Assembly: GCF_001429725.1 (NCBI RefSeq)
Contig: NZ_LMHV01000012.1
Coordinates: forward strand, 248,875 to 312,874
Length of the DNA stretch: 64,000 nt
Source of the DNA: Rhizobium sp. Root708
Lineage (GTDB): Bacteria; Pseudomonadota; Alphaproteobacteria; Rhizobiales; Rhizobiaceae
Direction: 5' to 3'
A program made the position numbers and the translations under genes. Positions 48,694 through 58,192 of the stretch are shown piece after piece; the first letter of the stretch is position 1; each line of letters begins with the position of its first letter. The notes below the pieces were generated by a model. The model was given only the letters and a program-made list of their open reading frames with translations, was not told the DNA's origin and searched no databases.

Positions 48694-49634
48694 GCACGGC
48701 GGCCCAGCCGCAGAAGCCGCGACATCGAAATGGATCCGACCGGCGCTTTCCGCTCATCCTGAACCGCAGCCTCGTCGACGCCTTGCCAGATCATCTCGGC
48801 AAGCGCATCGCGGGCGCTCAGCGTTTGCGGCAGGGCGGGCAAGAGGCCAGGCTTCGGCGGCGCCATGCTATCCCTGATCGGCTGCAGCGACAGCAGCTTC
48901 AGAGCCCGGTCGGATGTGCCGGTCAGCTGCTGGACCAGCGGATCGGCAGGCTCCGTCAGGATCTTTTCCGGCGGCGAGCATTGCAGGAGCCGGCCCTTGC
49001 TCATGACGGCGATCTGGTGGCCGAGATGAAAGGCCTCGTCCATGTCGTGGGTGACCAGAACCACGGTTGTCCCGAACTGCTTCTGGATGGCAAGCAGGTC
49101 ATCCTGGGCCTTTGCGCGGATCACCGGATCGAGCGCGCCGAACGGCTCGTCCATGATCAATATTTCAGGCTCGGCTGCCAGCGCCCGCGCGACGCCGACA
49201 CGCTGCTGTTCGCCGCCGGAAAGCTGATGCGGGTATTTGCCGGCGAAGGCGACCGGGTCGAGGTTGAACAGCGACAGCAGCTCCTCGACGCGCGTGTCGA
49301 TACGCGTGGTATCCCATCCGAGCAGCTGCGGCACGGTCGCGATGTTCTCCGCCACTGTTCGATGCGGGAACAGGCCGTGGCTCTGGATCGCATAGCCGAT
49401 CCCCCGGCGCAGCTCGGTGGCCGGCACATCCATGATGTTGCGGCCGGCGACGAGGATTTCGCCTTCGGAGGCGGTAACCAGCCGGTTGATCATCCGCACT
49501 AAGGTCGATTTTCCGGAGCCTGAGGTCCCGACGATCACGGTAATCGTGCCCTTTTCCATCGTCATGGAAACATCGTTCACGACTGCTGTCGTGCCGTAGC
49601 GCTTGGTGACGTGTCTGATATCGATCATGCTCAT
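48690..49634 (-). CDS. yehX: Osmoprotectant ABC transporter ATPase (YehX/OpuCA type)
   Basis: A 314-aa ATPase that drives the permeases. Walker A is GTSGSGKST, the signature LSGGEQQRV, and Walker B ILIMDEPFGAL. The C-terminal region after residue 240 is a short extension without the paired CBS domains seen in some OpuA/ProV proteins. It overlaps both neighbours by 4 nt. Confidence 0.93.
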   Translation of the reverse strand: MSMIDIRHVTKRYGTTAVVNDVSMTMEKGTITVIVGTSGSGKSTLVRMINRLVTASEGEILVAGRNIMDVPATELRRGIGYAIQSHGLFPHRTVAENIATVPQLLGWDTTRIDTRVEELLSLFNLDPVAFAGKYPHQLSGGEQQRVGVARALAAEPEILIMDEPFGALDPVIRAKAQDDLLAIQKQFGTTVVLVTHDMDEAFHLGHQIAVMSKGRLLQCSPPEKILTEPADPLVQQLTGTSDRALKLLSLQPIRDSMAPPKPGLLPALPQTLSARDALAEMIWQGVDEAAVQDERKAPVGSISMSRLLRLGRRA

Positions 49635-50797
49635 GCGGAAGCGCCTCGGAGGGTATCGATGACCGCATCCAGGATGACGGCCGAAGAAAAAGCGAAAAAC
49701 ACGGTCGGTACGGCCCCGAGCAGCACAAGATCCATGGCTGTCTGGCCGAGCCCCTGGAAGATGAAGACGCCGAAACCGCCGCCGCCAACCAGCGCCGCGA
49801 CCGCAACGAGGCCGATGGTCTGCACAAGCACGATACGGATACCGGTCAGAATGACGGGCAGGGCGAGGGGAAGCTCGATGTCGGTAAGAATCTGTCTGCG
49901 CGTCAGGCCCATCCCTGTTGCGGCGTCACGCACCGCAGGGTCGACACCATCGAGCCCGACAACAGTGTTGGCGACGATCGGCAGCAACGCGTAGAGCACA
50001 AGCGCGATCAATGCGGGCGCGGCGCCGATCCCGTGGATGCCGAGCCACGCGGCAAGGGGAAAGTCGGCTGCCAGCGAACCGAGCGGCACCATCAGGAGGC
50101 CAAAGAGCGCAAGGCTTGGGATCGTCTGGATGATGCTCAGCGCCTGCAGCGCGACGGCTCTCACTTTCGGCAGCCAGAAACAGAGAATGCCGAGCGGCAG
50201 GCCGATCAGCGCGGCGATCGCCAAAGAACCAAAGGCAAGACGCAAATGCGCGAGCGCTTCCGTCCAGAACTGGCTGCCGCGGATCGAAAACTCCTTGAGG
50301 ATCGAAAGATCGTCGAGGAGGCCGGAAGCAAGGCAGCCGCCGAGCAGAACCGTGTAGGCAAGCAGCGCCGCGATCCTCTGCCAGGCGGCCAGCCGGATTT
50401 TGACGAGGGCATCGGAGATGATCAGGCCGATCACGGCAAACAGCACCCAGAAAGCTCCGCCGGGCGACATGCGCGCGGCGGTGCTGTTCGGCGGCGTAAA
50501 CGTGCTGGCCGTGATGCCGATCGCGACCATGAGCGCAACAAGGCAGAGCGAGCCGATCGCCAGCCGAATTTCCGCCTTCTGGACAAGGATCGCTGCCGCT
50601 CCGGCCACGACAAGCAGGACGACGAGAGCGATGACGGAAGGCTGGTCGAAAAGCCGGGCGATCGGCATCGGCTTGCCGGCCGCGATCCGGTTCGCCTTGA
50701 CGTATATGAACGGCAGAAACGCCGCAGCGGCCGCGCCGACGGCGGCAAGTACCAGTCCGAGCCGATCCACTTTGTGGACCGCTGAGGTTTCTTCCAT
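49631..50797 (-). CDS. yehY: Osmoprotectant ABC transporter permease (YehY type)
   Basis: A 388-aa permease, longer than YehW, with four extra N-terminal helices and a C-terminal BPD_transp_1 unit (MGLTRRQILTDIELPLALPV). It is the larger permease of the same importer and overlaps yehX by 4 nt. AGGACG precedes the ATG. Confidence 0.9.
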   Translation of the reverse strand: MEETSAVHKVDRLGLVLAAVGAAAAAFLPFIYVKANRIAAGKPMPIARLFDQPSVIALVVLLVVAGAAAILVQKAEIRLAIGSLCLVALMVAIGITASTFTPPNSTAARMSPGGAFWVLFAVIGLIISDALVKIRLAAWQRIAALLAYTVLLGGCLASGLLDDLSILKEFSIRGSQFWTEALAHLRLAFGSLAIAALIGLPLGILCFWLPKVRAVALQALSIIQTIPSLALFGLLMVPLGSLAADFPLAAWLGIHGIGAAPALIALVLYALLPIVANTVVGLDGVDPAVRDAATGMGLTRRQILTDIELPLALPVILTGIRIVLVQTIGLVAVAALVGGGGFGVFIFQGLGQTAMDLVLLGAVPTVFFAFSSAVILDAVIDTLRGASA

Positions 50798-50826
50798 CGA
50801 TACGTCCTAATGCGGGCAGAAAGGAT

Positions 50827-50847
50827 CTCCGCCCGTGAAGGGCGGAG
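50827..50847 (-). terminator. Intercistronic hairpin between binding protein and yehY
   Basis: An 8-bp perfect stem CTCCGCCC/GGGCGGAG with a 5-nt loop lies between the binding-protein stop and yehY. It has no T run; mRNA stabilisation of the upstream gene is likely. Confidence 0.65.
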
Positions 50848-50856
50848 CCAGATTTA

Positions 50857-51765
50857 CTACTTCAGGAATCCCTTTTCCTTCAGATAGTCTTCCGCCACGG
50901 TCTTTGCAGGCTGGCCATCCACTTGGATCTTGCCGTTCAGCTTGCGCAGTTCATCGGCGGTCAGGCCCTTGAAGATCGGCGCCAGGACTTCCTCGATCTT
51001 CGGGTTGGCCTTCAGGATCTCCTCGCGGATGATCGGCGTCGGCGCATAGACCTGCTGCACGCTCTTGTCGTCCTCGAGGACGGTGAGTTCCGCAGCTTCG
51101 ATGGCTCCGTCGGTGCCGTAGACCATGGCGGTGTTCGCGCCGTTGGTCTGGTCCGCCGCAGCCTTGATGGTGGCAGCCGTATCGCCGCCGGACAGGACGA
51201 TCTCCTGCTCGGGCTTCAGCGTGAAACCATAAGTCGTCTGGAACGCCGGAAGCGCGCCGGCGGAGTTCACGAATTCGGCGGATGCGACAAGCTTTGCCGT
51301 GCCGCCGCCCGCAACCCATTTGCCGAAGTCGGACATGGTCTTGAGCTTGTTTTCGCCCGCGACGTCATTCCTGACCGCCAGCGCCCAGGTGTTGTTGGCG
51401 GGCGATGGCGTCAGCCAGACGATCTTGTTAGCATCATAGTCCAGCTTCTTGGCGAGGTCGTAGCCTTGCTGCAGGTTCTTCCAGGCGGCATCATCTGCCT
51501 TGTTGAAGAAGAACCCGGCATTGCCGGTGTATTCCGGATAGATGTCGATTTCTCCGGCGGTGATTGCCTTGCGCACCACGGGGGTTGCCCCGAGTGCGAT
51601 GCGGTCCTGCGTCTTGATGCCATTGGCATTCAGAGCCAGCGCGATGACGTTTCCGAGGAGCGTTCCTTCGGTGTCGATTTTCGAGGAAACGACGACGTCT
51701 GCTGCCTGGGCGACGCCCATGCCAAGAATTGTCAGCGGAGCGGCAAGTGCGAATTTCGTCAGCAT
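50857..51765 (-). CDS. osmF: Osmoprotectant-binding protein (OsmF/YehZ type)
   Basis: A 302-aa periplasmic binding protein of the OpuAC/ProX family. It has a signal peptide (1-21, ending VAQA) and the conserved region EIDIYPEYTGNAGFFF. The aromatic residues that bind quaternary ammonium groups are plausible but not confirmed. It is first in the operon osmF-yehY-yehX-yehW. The frame continues upstream to 52137 but the ATG at 51765 starts the signal peptide. Confidence 0.92.
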   Translation of the reverse strand: MLTKFALAAPLTILGMGVAQAADVVVSSKIDTEGTLLGNVIALALNANGIKTQDRIALGATPVVRKAITAGEIDIYPEYTGNAGFFFNKADDAAWKNLQQGYDLAKKLDYDANKIVWLTPSPANNTWALAVRNDVAGENKLKTMSDFGKWVAGGGTAKLVASAEFVNSAGALPAFQTTYGFTLKPEQEIVLSGGDTAATIKAAADQTNGANTAMVYGTDGAIEAAELTVLEDDKSVQQVYAPTPIIREEILKANPKIEEVLAPIFKGLTADELRKLNGKIQVDGQPAKTVAEDYLKEKGFLK

Positions 51766-51982
51766 GGAGTACCCCCTGAGTAAATCATCGGATGCCGCAA
51801 CACTCTGGCGGAGAGCCCGCGGCGGATAGTATCGGCGGCGGATGCATTCCGCCGGGAAGAACGTGCGTAACGGAAATAGTGTGCGCAATCGAAAAATCGA
51901 TGCAACGATTAAATTTGTCCGAATGTTATCGCATCGCGTGGCGACTCCAAGTAAAAACGCCTGCAAACAGGGAGAAGCGACC

Positions 51983-52705
51983 GTGACGATTTTGCTGGAA
52001 GTATGTGTGGACAGCCCGCGTGGCCTGGCAGCCGCGATCGAGGGAGGTGCCGACCGCATCGAACTTTGCTCCGCGCTCGAGGTCGGTGGTCTGACGCCGC
52101 TCGCCGGCTTGATGAAGGCGGCCGCTTCCGCACCCATCCCGATCTACGCAATGATCCGCCCGCATGCCGGCCCTTTCGTTTTCGACGCAGCCGACGAAGC
52201 CGCGATGATGGCCGACATCGATGCTGTCAGGGCGTTTGGTCTTGCCGGCGTCGTCATCGGAGCCAATCGGGTCGATGGAACGCTCGATCTGCCACTGATC
52301 CATCGGCTGAAGGCCCACGCGGCAGGGCTCGGCTCGACTCTGCACCGTGCATTCGATCTCGTGCCGGATGCGGACGCGGCTCTCGATCAGGCAATCGAGC
52401 TTGGCTGTGAGCGCATCCTGACGTCCGGTTGCGTGCCGAAGGCGTTCGACGGGATCGATACGCTCGCCCGCCTGTCGCGAAAGGCTGCCGGTCGTATTTC
52501 GATCATGCCAGGCAGCGGCGTGCGACCGACCAATGCGGCGGAAATCCTTCGCGCAACCGGTGCGCGCGAGATCCACGGATCCTGCAGCACGCCAGTCGCG
52601 AGCGTCGATGCACGCGCAGTGGCCTTTGGTTTCGAGGCGCCCGCCGCCAACCGAACGGATGCCGCTGTCGTCCGCCAGATGCGACAGACGATCGACGCGA
52701 TTTAG
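51983..52705 (+). CDS. cutC: CutC-family TIM-barrel protein
   Basis: A 240-aa protein of the CutC family, long linked to copper homeostasis though its role is debated. Family motifs are LLEVCVDSPRGLAAAIEGGADRIELC-like, broken here into EVCVDSP and GGADRIELCSALEVGGLTP, and IYAMIRPHAGPF. The start is GTG 51983 with GGGAGA 7 nt upstream; longer frames from 51842 lack family sequence. It overlaps the dehydrogenase gene convergently by 4 bp. Confidence 0.9.
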   Translation: MTILLEVCVDSPRGLAAAIEGGADRIELCSALEVGGLTPLAGLMKAAASAPIPIYAMIRPHAGPFVFDAADEAAMMADIDAVRAFGLAGVVIGANRVDGTLDLPLIHRLKAHAAGLGSTLHRAFDLVPDADAALDQAIELGCERILTSGCVPKAFDGIDTLARLSRKAAGRISIMPGSGVRPTNAAEILRATGAREIHGSCSTPVASVDARAVAFGFEAPAANRTDAAVVRQMRQTIDAI

Positions 52706-53721
52706 TCCGCGATCTTTATCACCGCCTTGATCAGGCCACCCTTTTCGTGCGCCCAGCGCGCCAGGTCTCGTGGCGCGTTCTTGAGCGTGGTTCGGTGCGT
52801 GATCAGTTGCTCGACGGGTACGAGGCCCTTGGCCATCGAATCCGCGACATGTTCGAAGTCGACCTGCGTCGCGTTGCGGCTGCCGATCACCATCATCTCG
52901 CGCTTGTGAAATTCCGGGTCGGAGAAGCGGATGTCGTCCTTCACCACGCTGACCAGCACCAGCGCGCCGCCATGCGCGACGAAGCTGAAGGCCTTTTCCA
53001 TCGACGGGCCATAGCCCGTGGCGTCGAAGACGACGTCGAAACCGTCGCCGCCCGTCTTCGCCTCGACGGCTTCGGCAGCACCATCCCCGGCCACAATGCT
53101 TGAGGAGAAGTCGAACCGGTCGGCTGCCATCTGCAGCCGCTCCTGGCTGGTGTCGAGCAAGGTGACCTCATGGCCGGCAATCCGCGAGAAGATCGCGGCA
53201 CCCAGCCCGATCGGGCCGGCACCGATAACGAGCGAGCGTGATCCCGCTGGCGCCATCGACCGGCGAACCGCATGAGCGCCGATCGCCAGAAATTCAGTTG
53301 TCGCCGCAGCCTCCAGGCTCACGCCCTTTGCGGGATAGAGGTTGCCTGCAGGAACGCTGATCTCCTCGCAGAAGGCACCATCCGTATGGACGCCCAGCAC
53401 CTTGATGTTGGTGCAGCAATTCGGCTTTCCCTGGCGACACGCGACGCAGTTGCCGCAGGACAGGTAGGGATTGACGATGACAGGCGTACCGACCGCCAGG
53501 ACAATACCGTCACCTGCCTCCAGAACCGTTGCCGAGATTTCGTGCCCCATGACGCGCGGATATTCGAGGAACGGATGCTTGCCCTCGAAGATGTGGTAGT
53601 CGGTGCCGCAGATGCCGACGTGGCTGACGGCAAGGCGCACCCAGCCGGCTTCAGGCGTGCCGGGGGAAGGGCGGTCCACGAGTTCGAGGACGCCGGGTTC
53701 TTGGCAAAGCACTGCTTTCAT
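52702..53721 (-). CDS. Zinc-dependent alcohol/polyol dehydrogenase of the sugar locus
   Basis: A 339-aa medium-chain dehydrogenase. Catalytic zinc ligands are Cys38 (GICGTDYH), His60 and Glu61 (VMGHE). The structural zinc site is CGNCVACRQGKPNCC and the Rossmann motif GAGPIGLG. It is last in the operon binding protein-ATPase-permease-dehydrogenase, so it should oxidise a hydroxyl of a pathway intermediate with NAD(P). By analogy to other oxidative fucose pathways it may act on a 2-keto-3-deoxy sugar acid, but the substrate is unproven. Confidence 0.88.
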   Translation of the reverse strand: MKAVLCQEPGVLELVDRPSPGTPEAGWVRLAVSHVGICGTDYHIFEGKHPFLEYPRVMGHEISATVLEAGDGIVLAVGTPVIVNPYLSCGNCVACRQGKPNCCTNIKVLGVHTDGAFCEEISVPAGNLYPAKGVSLEAAATTEFLAIGAHAVRRSMAPAGSRSLVIGAGPIGLGAAIFSRIAGHEVTLLDTSQERLQMAADRFDFSSSIVAGDGAAEAVEAKTGGDGFDVVFDATGYGPSMEKAFSFVAHGGALVLVSVVKDDIRFSDPEFHKREMMVIGSRNATQVDFEHVADSMAKGLVPVEQLITHRTTLKNAPRDLARWAHEKGGLIKAVIKIAD

Positions 53722-53788
53722 GAGGGTCTCGCATTCCTGAAATTGAAGAAGCCGACGTTCAATGCCGGCTTCTTGTCTTGCCGGCCGT

Positions 53789-54763
53789 TTACGGGTTGCG
53801 GCGACGGCGCAGCTGATCGAAGTAGACAATCACGATGATCAGCAGGCCGGTGATGATGCGCTGCCAGAACGAATTGACGTTGAGCAGGTTGGCACCGTTG
53901 TTGATGGTCGCAAGGATGAACGCGCCGATCAGCGGGCCATGGACGGTGCCAACAGCACCGAACAAGCTCGTGCCGCCGATGACCGATGATGCAATCGCCT
54001 GCAGTTCCCAACCATCCGCCTGCGTGGCGTTGCCGATCGCGATACGCGAGGCCAGCAGAACGCCGACGAAGGCAGCGAAGGTCGCCGAGAGAATATAGGC
54101 CATGTAGATGATGCCGTTCACCCGCACGCCCGAAAGACGCGCCGCTTCACGGTTTGAACCGACGGCGAAGAGATAGCGTCCCCAACGGCTGAGATGGAGG
54201 AAGATGTAGGAGGGCACCGCGACGAGGATGACCATCCAGAACAGGCTAGGCACGCCGAGAAAGTCGGCGCGGGCAAAGTTCGTGAACGGCTCGTTGACGA
54301 TATTGATGGTCGAACCGTTGGTGATGAGAAGCCCGATACCGCGCAGCGACGTCAGCGTTGCCAGCGTAATGATGAAGGGCGGCAGTCCCATCTTGACGAT
54401 GCCGAAGCCATGGAAAACCCCGATACCGACACCGATCAGCAGAGTGATCAGGATCGACGCCCAGACCGGAAAACCGGCCTGCAACAGCCAGGCGAGGATA
54501 ACGGTGCAGAAGCCGACGATCGCACCGACCGAGAGGTCGATGCCGGCGGTGATGATCACGAATGTCTGGCCGAGCGCCAGAATGGCGGTCATCGCGCCCT
54601 GACGCAGCAGGTTCGAAATATTCAGCGGCGTCCAGAAGCTGACGGTGACGAAGCCAAGCAGGATCCAGAGGAAAGCCAGAAGACCGATAAGGGTCAGGCC
54701 GAAGAGGATGTTCACTTTCCGGCGCGGCGGCGGTGCGGCGATATCGGTGGGGGTTACGGTCAT
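53789..54763 (-). CDS. Sugar ABC transporter permease (RbsC family)
   Basis: A 324-aa permease with about nine helices and the signature ITAGIDLSVGAIVGFCTVI. GAGGGAGAGAG precedes the ATG. It lies 24 nt after the ATPase gene and 67 nt before the dehydrogenase. It forms the channel for the sugar bound by the protein at 56457. Confidence 0.93.
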   Translation of the reverse strand: MTVTPTDIAAPPPRRKVNILFGLTLIGLLAFLWILLGFVTVSFWTPLNISNLLRQGAMTAILALGQTFVIITAGIDLSVGAIVGFCTVILAWLLQAGFPVWASILITLLIGVGIGVFHGFGIVKMGLPPFIITLATLTSLRGIGLLITNGSTINIVNEPFTNFARADFLGVPSLFWMVILVAVPSYIFLHLSRWGRYLFAVGSNREAARLSGVRVNGIIYMAYILSATFAAFVGVLLASRIAIGNATQADGWELQAIASSVIGGTSLFGAVGTVHGPLIGAFILATINNGANLLNVNSFWQRIITGLLIIVIVYFDQLRRRRNP

Positions 54764-54787
54764 TGGTTCTCTCTCCCTCTTATTCTT

Positions 54788-56335
54788 CTAGACGCCGATC
54801 GCTTCGCTGAGCACTTCTTCATGTGTAGCCGCATGGAAGTCATGGCTCGCCACCAGCTGGCCACGCCGGAAGACATGCAGCCGGTCCGCAAGCTCGTAGA
54901 CTTCGGGCAGGTAGGACGAGATCAGGATGATCCCGGCGCCCTGTTTCAGCAACTTGGCGAACAGCCGGTAGATTTCGGCCTTCGTGCCGACGTCGACACC
55001 CACGGTCGGCTCGTCGAAAATGAACAGACGCGCACCATGGCTCAGCCATTTGCCGATGACGACTTTCTGCTGATTGCCGCCCGACATGGCCGAGACCAGC
55101 ACACGACGGCTTGGCGTCTTGATCGCCAGGTCACGGATCTGTTGGTCGGCGTTCTGCGCTTCCTCGCTATGGCTGATGACGGGGCCCTTGCTCAGCCGCT
55201 TGAAGACCGGGAGGTTGATGTTCAGCCCGATTGGCAGGTTGAGGCAGAGGCCTTGGTCGCGGCGGCTCTCCGGCGCGAGGGCGATCCCGAGTTCCATCGC
55301 CGTACGCTCGTCCTTGATGTCGACCTTCTTGCCCATCCAGTGGATGTCGCCGGTTGTCTTTTCGCGGCCGTAGAGGCCGAGCGCGAATTCGCTGCGACCG
55401 GCGCCAATGAGGCCATAGAGGCCGACGATCTGCCCGGCCTTGACGCTCAGCGAGACATTCTCGAAGCCTGGTCCCGATAGCCCGCGCACGTCGAGGATCG
55501 TCTCGCCGATCGGGATTTCTTCCTTGTGGTAAATCTGCTCGATCGAGCGGTTGATCATCAAGGCGATCAGCTCGTTCTCGTTGGTCTCGCCAATGATCCG
55601 CGTGCCGACATGGGTGCCGTCGCGCAGCACCGAAACGCGATCGGCAAGCTCGAACACCTCTTCCATGCGGTGGCTGATGTAGACGATCGTCACGCCTTCG
55701 CCCTGCAAGCGGCGGATCAGCTTGATGAGCTGTGCAGACTCCTGACGAGTCAAATAGGCGGTCGGCTCGTCGAATATCAGGAACTGCGTACCGCGCATTG
55801 CCGCGCGCGCCGTCGCAACCAGCTGCTGCTGGCCGATCGTCAAATCGCTGAGCGGGGCGCCGGCAGGCAGTCCGAAACCGAGATCGTCGAGAACGGCCTG
55901 CGCCATCTTCTCCATCTCTTTTTTGCGCATCAGGCCGTATTTATTGACCTCGTCGCCGAGAAAGAGATTGGCCGCGACCGTCAGGTGCGGGCAAAGCACG
56001 ACTTCCTGGTGAACGGCGTTGATGCCGCGGGCGATCGCCTCGTTGGGCGTTGCGAGCGCAACCGGCTGTCCGCACCACAGGATCTCGCCTGCCGTGCGGG
56101 TGATCACGCCCGTCAGCAGCTTGATCAGCGTCGACTTGCCGGCGCCGTTTTCGCCGACGATCGCGTGGATCTCGCCGGCGAGGAACGTCATTGTCGCCGG
56201 TTTCAGCGCCTGGACGTATCCGTAATTCTTCTGCAATCCCTTGAGTTCGAGGATCGGGGCGCCCGCTGGAACGCGGTCTCCCTCTTTCCGCGTGGCGCTA
56301 TCATCGTGTCGATGACTGACCTCTTCCAAGCTCAT
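54788..56335 (-). CDS. Sugar ABC transporter ATPase, double domain (RbsA/MglA family)
   Basis: A 515-aa ATPase with two ABC domains. Domain 1 has Walker A GENGAGKST and VATARA near LTIGQQQL. Domain 2 has a degenerate Walker A (YGLIGAGRSEF), signature MSGGNQQKV, and Walker B RLFIFDEPTVGVD. From ATG 56335 GAGGAGGAC precedes; the frame opens 14 codons earlier. In contrast to FrcA it is the usual fused type. Confidence 0.93.
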   Translation of the reverse strand: MSLEEVSHRHDDSATRKEGDRVPAGAPILELKGLQKNYGYVQALKPATMTFLAGEIHAIVGENGAGKSTLIKLLTGVITRTAGEILWCGQPVALATPNEAIARGINAVHQEVVLCPHLTVAANLFLGDEVNKYGLMRKKEMEKMAQAVLDDLGFGLPAGAPLSDLTIGQQQLVATARAAMRGTQFLIFDEPTAYLTRQESAQLIKLIRRLQGEGVTIVYISHRMEEVFELADRVSVLRDGTHVGTRIIGETNENELIALMINRSIEQIYHKEEIPIGETILDVRGLSGPGFENVSLSVKAGQIVGLYGLIGAGRSEFALGLYGREKTTGDIHWMGKKVDIKDERTAMELGIALAPESRRDQGLCLNLPIGLNINLPVFKRLSKGPVISHSEEAQNADQQIRDLAIKTPSRRVLVSAMSGGNQQKVVIGKWLSHGARLFIFDEPTVGVDVGTKAEIYRLFAKLLKQGAGIILISSYLPEVYELADRLHVFRRGQLVASHDFHAATHEEVLSEAIGV

Positions 56336-56416
56336 AGGCGTGTCCTCCTCGCGAATTGCCATGCCTCCACCGGCCATCCGCGCTCCTCATGCGGACGATA
56401 ACACAGGTGAAGGAAA

Positions 56417-56444
56417 GGCCGCGCGGGATTTCTCCCGCGCGGCC
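56417..56444 (-). terminator. Intercistronic hairpin after the sugar-binding protein
   Basis: A 12-bp perfect stem GGCCGCGCGGGA/TCCCGCGCGGCC with a GNRA-type GAAA loop on the minus strand, between the binding-protein stop and the ATPase gene. It is a very stable structure, likely protecting the binding-protein mRNA. Confidence 0.75.
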
Positions 56445-56456
56445 ATCGTCAGATCA

Positions 56457-57443
56457 TTACTTGATCTTCGGGTTCAGCAGAGCGTCGATCTTCGGGTCGC
56501 TCATGTTGGCCTTGGTGACGAGGTTTGCGCCGGTGTCGACGTTTTCTTCAACCTTTTCGCCCTTCGATACGGCGAGCGCCGTCTTCACGCCGTCATAGCC
56601 CATGCGATAGGGATCCTGAACGACGAGGCCGGCAAGCGAGCCGTCCTTGAGGAAACCGACCGTCTTGTCGTCGCTGTCGAAGGCGATGACCTTGATCTTG
56701 TCGCCGAGCTTGTTTTCAGCGATTGCCTGGCCGACGCCCTGGCCGAGGATGAGGTTCGAAGCGAACACACCCACGAGCTTCGGATTGGCGGTGATCAAGT
56801 CGGTCATCATGTTGAGGCCGGTCGTTGCCTGGCCGTCACCATACTTGTCGGCGATGACCTTAAGGCCCGGATGCTTGGTCTTCACCTGATCCAGGAAGCC
56901 TTCGCGGCGCTGCTCAAGAGAGCCGACGCCCGGCAGGTTGGTGAGGATGACGACTTCGCCTTCTTCCTTGCCGGTCATTTCCTTGATGGCAGCGGCAAGG
57001 CCGTCGGCGGCGATGCGGCCACCCTGGACGTTGTCGGTCGTCAGGAACGACTTGAAGGCCTTGGAGTCCGCGCCCGAGTCGATGCCGATGATCGGAACCG
57101 ACTTGGCAGCTTCGTCGATCGGCTTGCCGAGCGCCTTGAATTCGGTCGGCGAGATCACGATCGCAGCCGGCTTGCCGGCGACGGCGTTCTCGAGAATGCT
57201 GATCTGGCCGTTGATGTCGGATTCAGCCTGCGCGCCGAGTTCCGGCACCTTGACGCCGAGATCCTGGCCGGCCTTGCGGGCGCCGGCGAGAACGATCTGC
57301 CAGTAGAAGGACGTCGTGTCCTTGACGATGATCGGAATGGTCACGTCGGCTGCAAAGGTCGTGACCGGCATCGCCGTGGCAATAGCGGCCGCGCCGGCAA
57401 GAGCGGTGAAGGCTCTGCGTGACAGAATGGACTTCATGCGCAT
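56457..57443 (-). CDS. Sugar ABC transporter, periplasmic binding protein
   Basis: A 328-aa type I periplasmic binding protein of the ribose/galactose family. The signal peptide has a twin-arginine-like start (SRRAFTALAGAAA) and ends near TTFAAD. The body shows DTTSFYWQIVLAGARKAGQ and FDSDDKTVGFLKDG. GGAGAACC lies 7 nt before the ATG at 57443. It is first in the transport operon. Its substrate is unknown; the catabolic genes beside it suggest L-fucose or a similar aldose. Confidence 0.9.
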   Translation of the reverse strand: MRMKSILSRRAFTALAGAAAIATAMPVTTFAADVTIPIIVKDTTSFYWQIVLAGARKAGQDLGVKVPELGAQAESDINGQISILENAVAGKPAAIVISPTEFKALGKPIDEAAKSVPIIGIDSGADSKAFKSFLTTDNVQGGRIAADGLAAAIKEMTGKEEGEVVILTNLPGVGSLEQRREGFLDQVKTKHPGLKVIADKYGDGQATTGLNMMTDLITANPKLVGVFASNLILGQGVGQAIAENKLGDKIKVIAFDSDDKTVGFLKDGSLAGLVVQDPYRMGYDGVKTALAVSKGEKVEENVDTGANLVTKANMSDPKIDALLNPKIK

Positions 57444-57505
57444 TTTGGTTCTCCTCTCAGGTGCGTTCTCCTCCAGGAAATCTCTCGCGAACGCGGACGA
57501 GAGAC

Positions 57506-57526
57506 TTTTATCGATAAAAAACATTT
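57506..57526. promoter_or_regulatory. Shared operator motif, copy 1 (transport operon)
   Basis: The 21-bp motif TTTTATC-N7-AACATTT lies 63 bp upstream of the binding-protein start. It contains the perfect 14-bp palindrome TTTTATCGATAAAA. The same motif recurs at 60806-60826 next to the regulator, in the same orientation. It is a probable binding site for the GntR/FCD regulator. Confidence 0.6.
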
Positions 57527-57716
57527 ATCTTTGGAAGCTAGCCGAGCCCCATATCAATTTCAAGTCCGGCGCCTCTAAGCCTTTGGTGCCTGTCCGGCCC
57601 GCCCCGCCGAACGCGTTTGTCGGGAGTTAATGCCGACTGTAGGCGGGGTGACTTTTTCTGGCTGCAGGCACTGCTGTTATTGTAAAATGCAACATAGATT
57701 TCGAATGATTGTCAAT

Positions 57717-57734
57717 ACGGAATGTTTATTCCGT
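57717..57734 (-). terminator. Hairpin after the FucU paralogue
   Basis: A 7-bp stem ACGGAAT/ATTCCGT with a 4-nt loop starts one base after the fucU stop codon on the minus strand. There is no clear T run. The rest of the 57527-57716 gap shows no gene. Confidence 0.45.
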
Positions 57735-57735
57735 T

Positions 57736-58182
57736 TTATCCCGTGAAGACCTCGTGCGGGTGCACGACGCCCTTCTTGAGAATGAGATTGCCATAAAGCC
57801 TGAATTCCGTCGTCGCGACGATGTAGGCCGCCTTGCGCGAGCGTTCGTAGAAAGCGAAGCGCTCGAGCGTGGCAATCGGATAGTCGCCGGCGCGCGCATT
57901 CACGATGGTCTGAAACTCGGTGCAGACCTCCGGCACCGCCTGGGGATCGCCGACGACTTCCATGCGCCAGGCAGTCTCCGGAACAAAGGTATCCAGCGGC
58001 AAGTGCGTCAGGATGGCTTCGGCCATCGTCGTGGCGCTCACGCCGTCGGCGCGGATCACTTCCGGTCCCATGCTGCTGGAGGGGAAATTGGCATCGGCGA
58101 TGACGATTTCGTCGCCATGGCCCATGCGGGCGATCGCCAGAAGGAGATCGGGGCTGAGTACGGGATGAATACCTTTGAGCAT
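57736..58182 (-). CDS. L-fucose mutarotase-like protein (FucU/RbsD family)
   Basis: A 148-aa mutarotase. It has His22 and Asp30 in MGHGDEIVIAD and Tyr in FRLYGNLILKKGV, as in FucU. It converts sugar anomers so that the dehydrogenase gets its preferred form. AAGGACAC lies before the ATG at 58182, and it starts 10 nt after the aldo/keto reductase gene. It is the second RbsD/FucU paralogue in the window. Confidence 0.9.
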   Translation of the reverse strand: MLKGIHPVLSPDLLLAIARMGHGDEIVIADANFPSSSMGPEVIRADGVSATTMAEAILTHLPLDTFVPETAWRMEVVGDPQAVPEVCTEFQTIVNARAGDYPIATLERFAFYERSRKAAYIVATTEFRLYGNLILKKGVVHPHEVFTG

Positions 58183-58192
58183 ACCTGTGTCC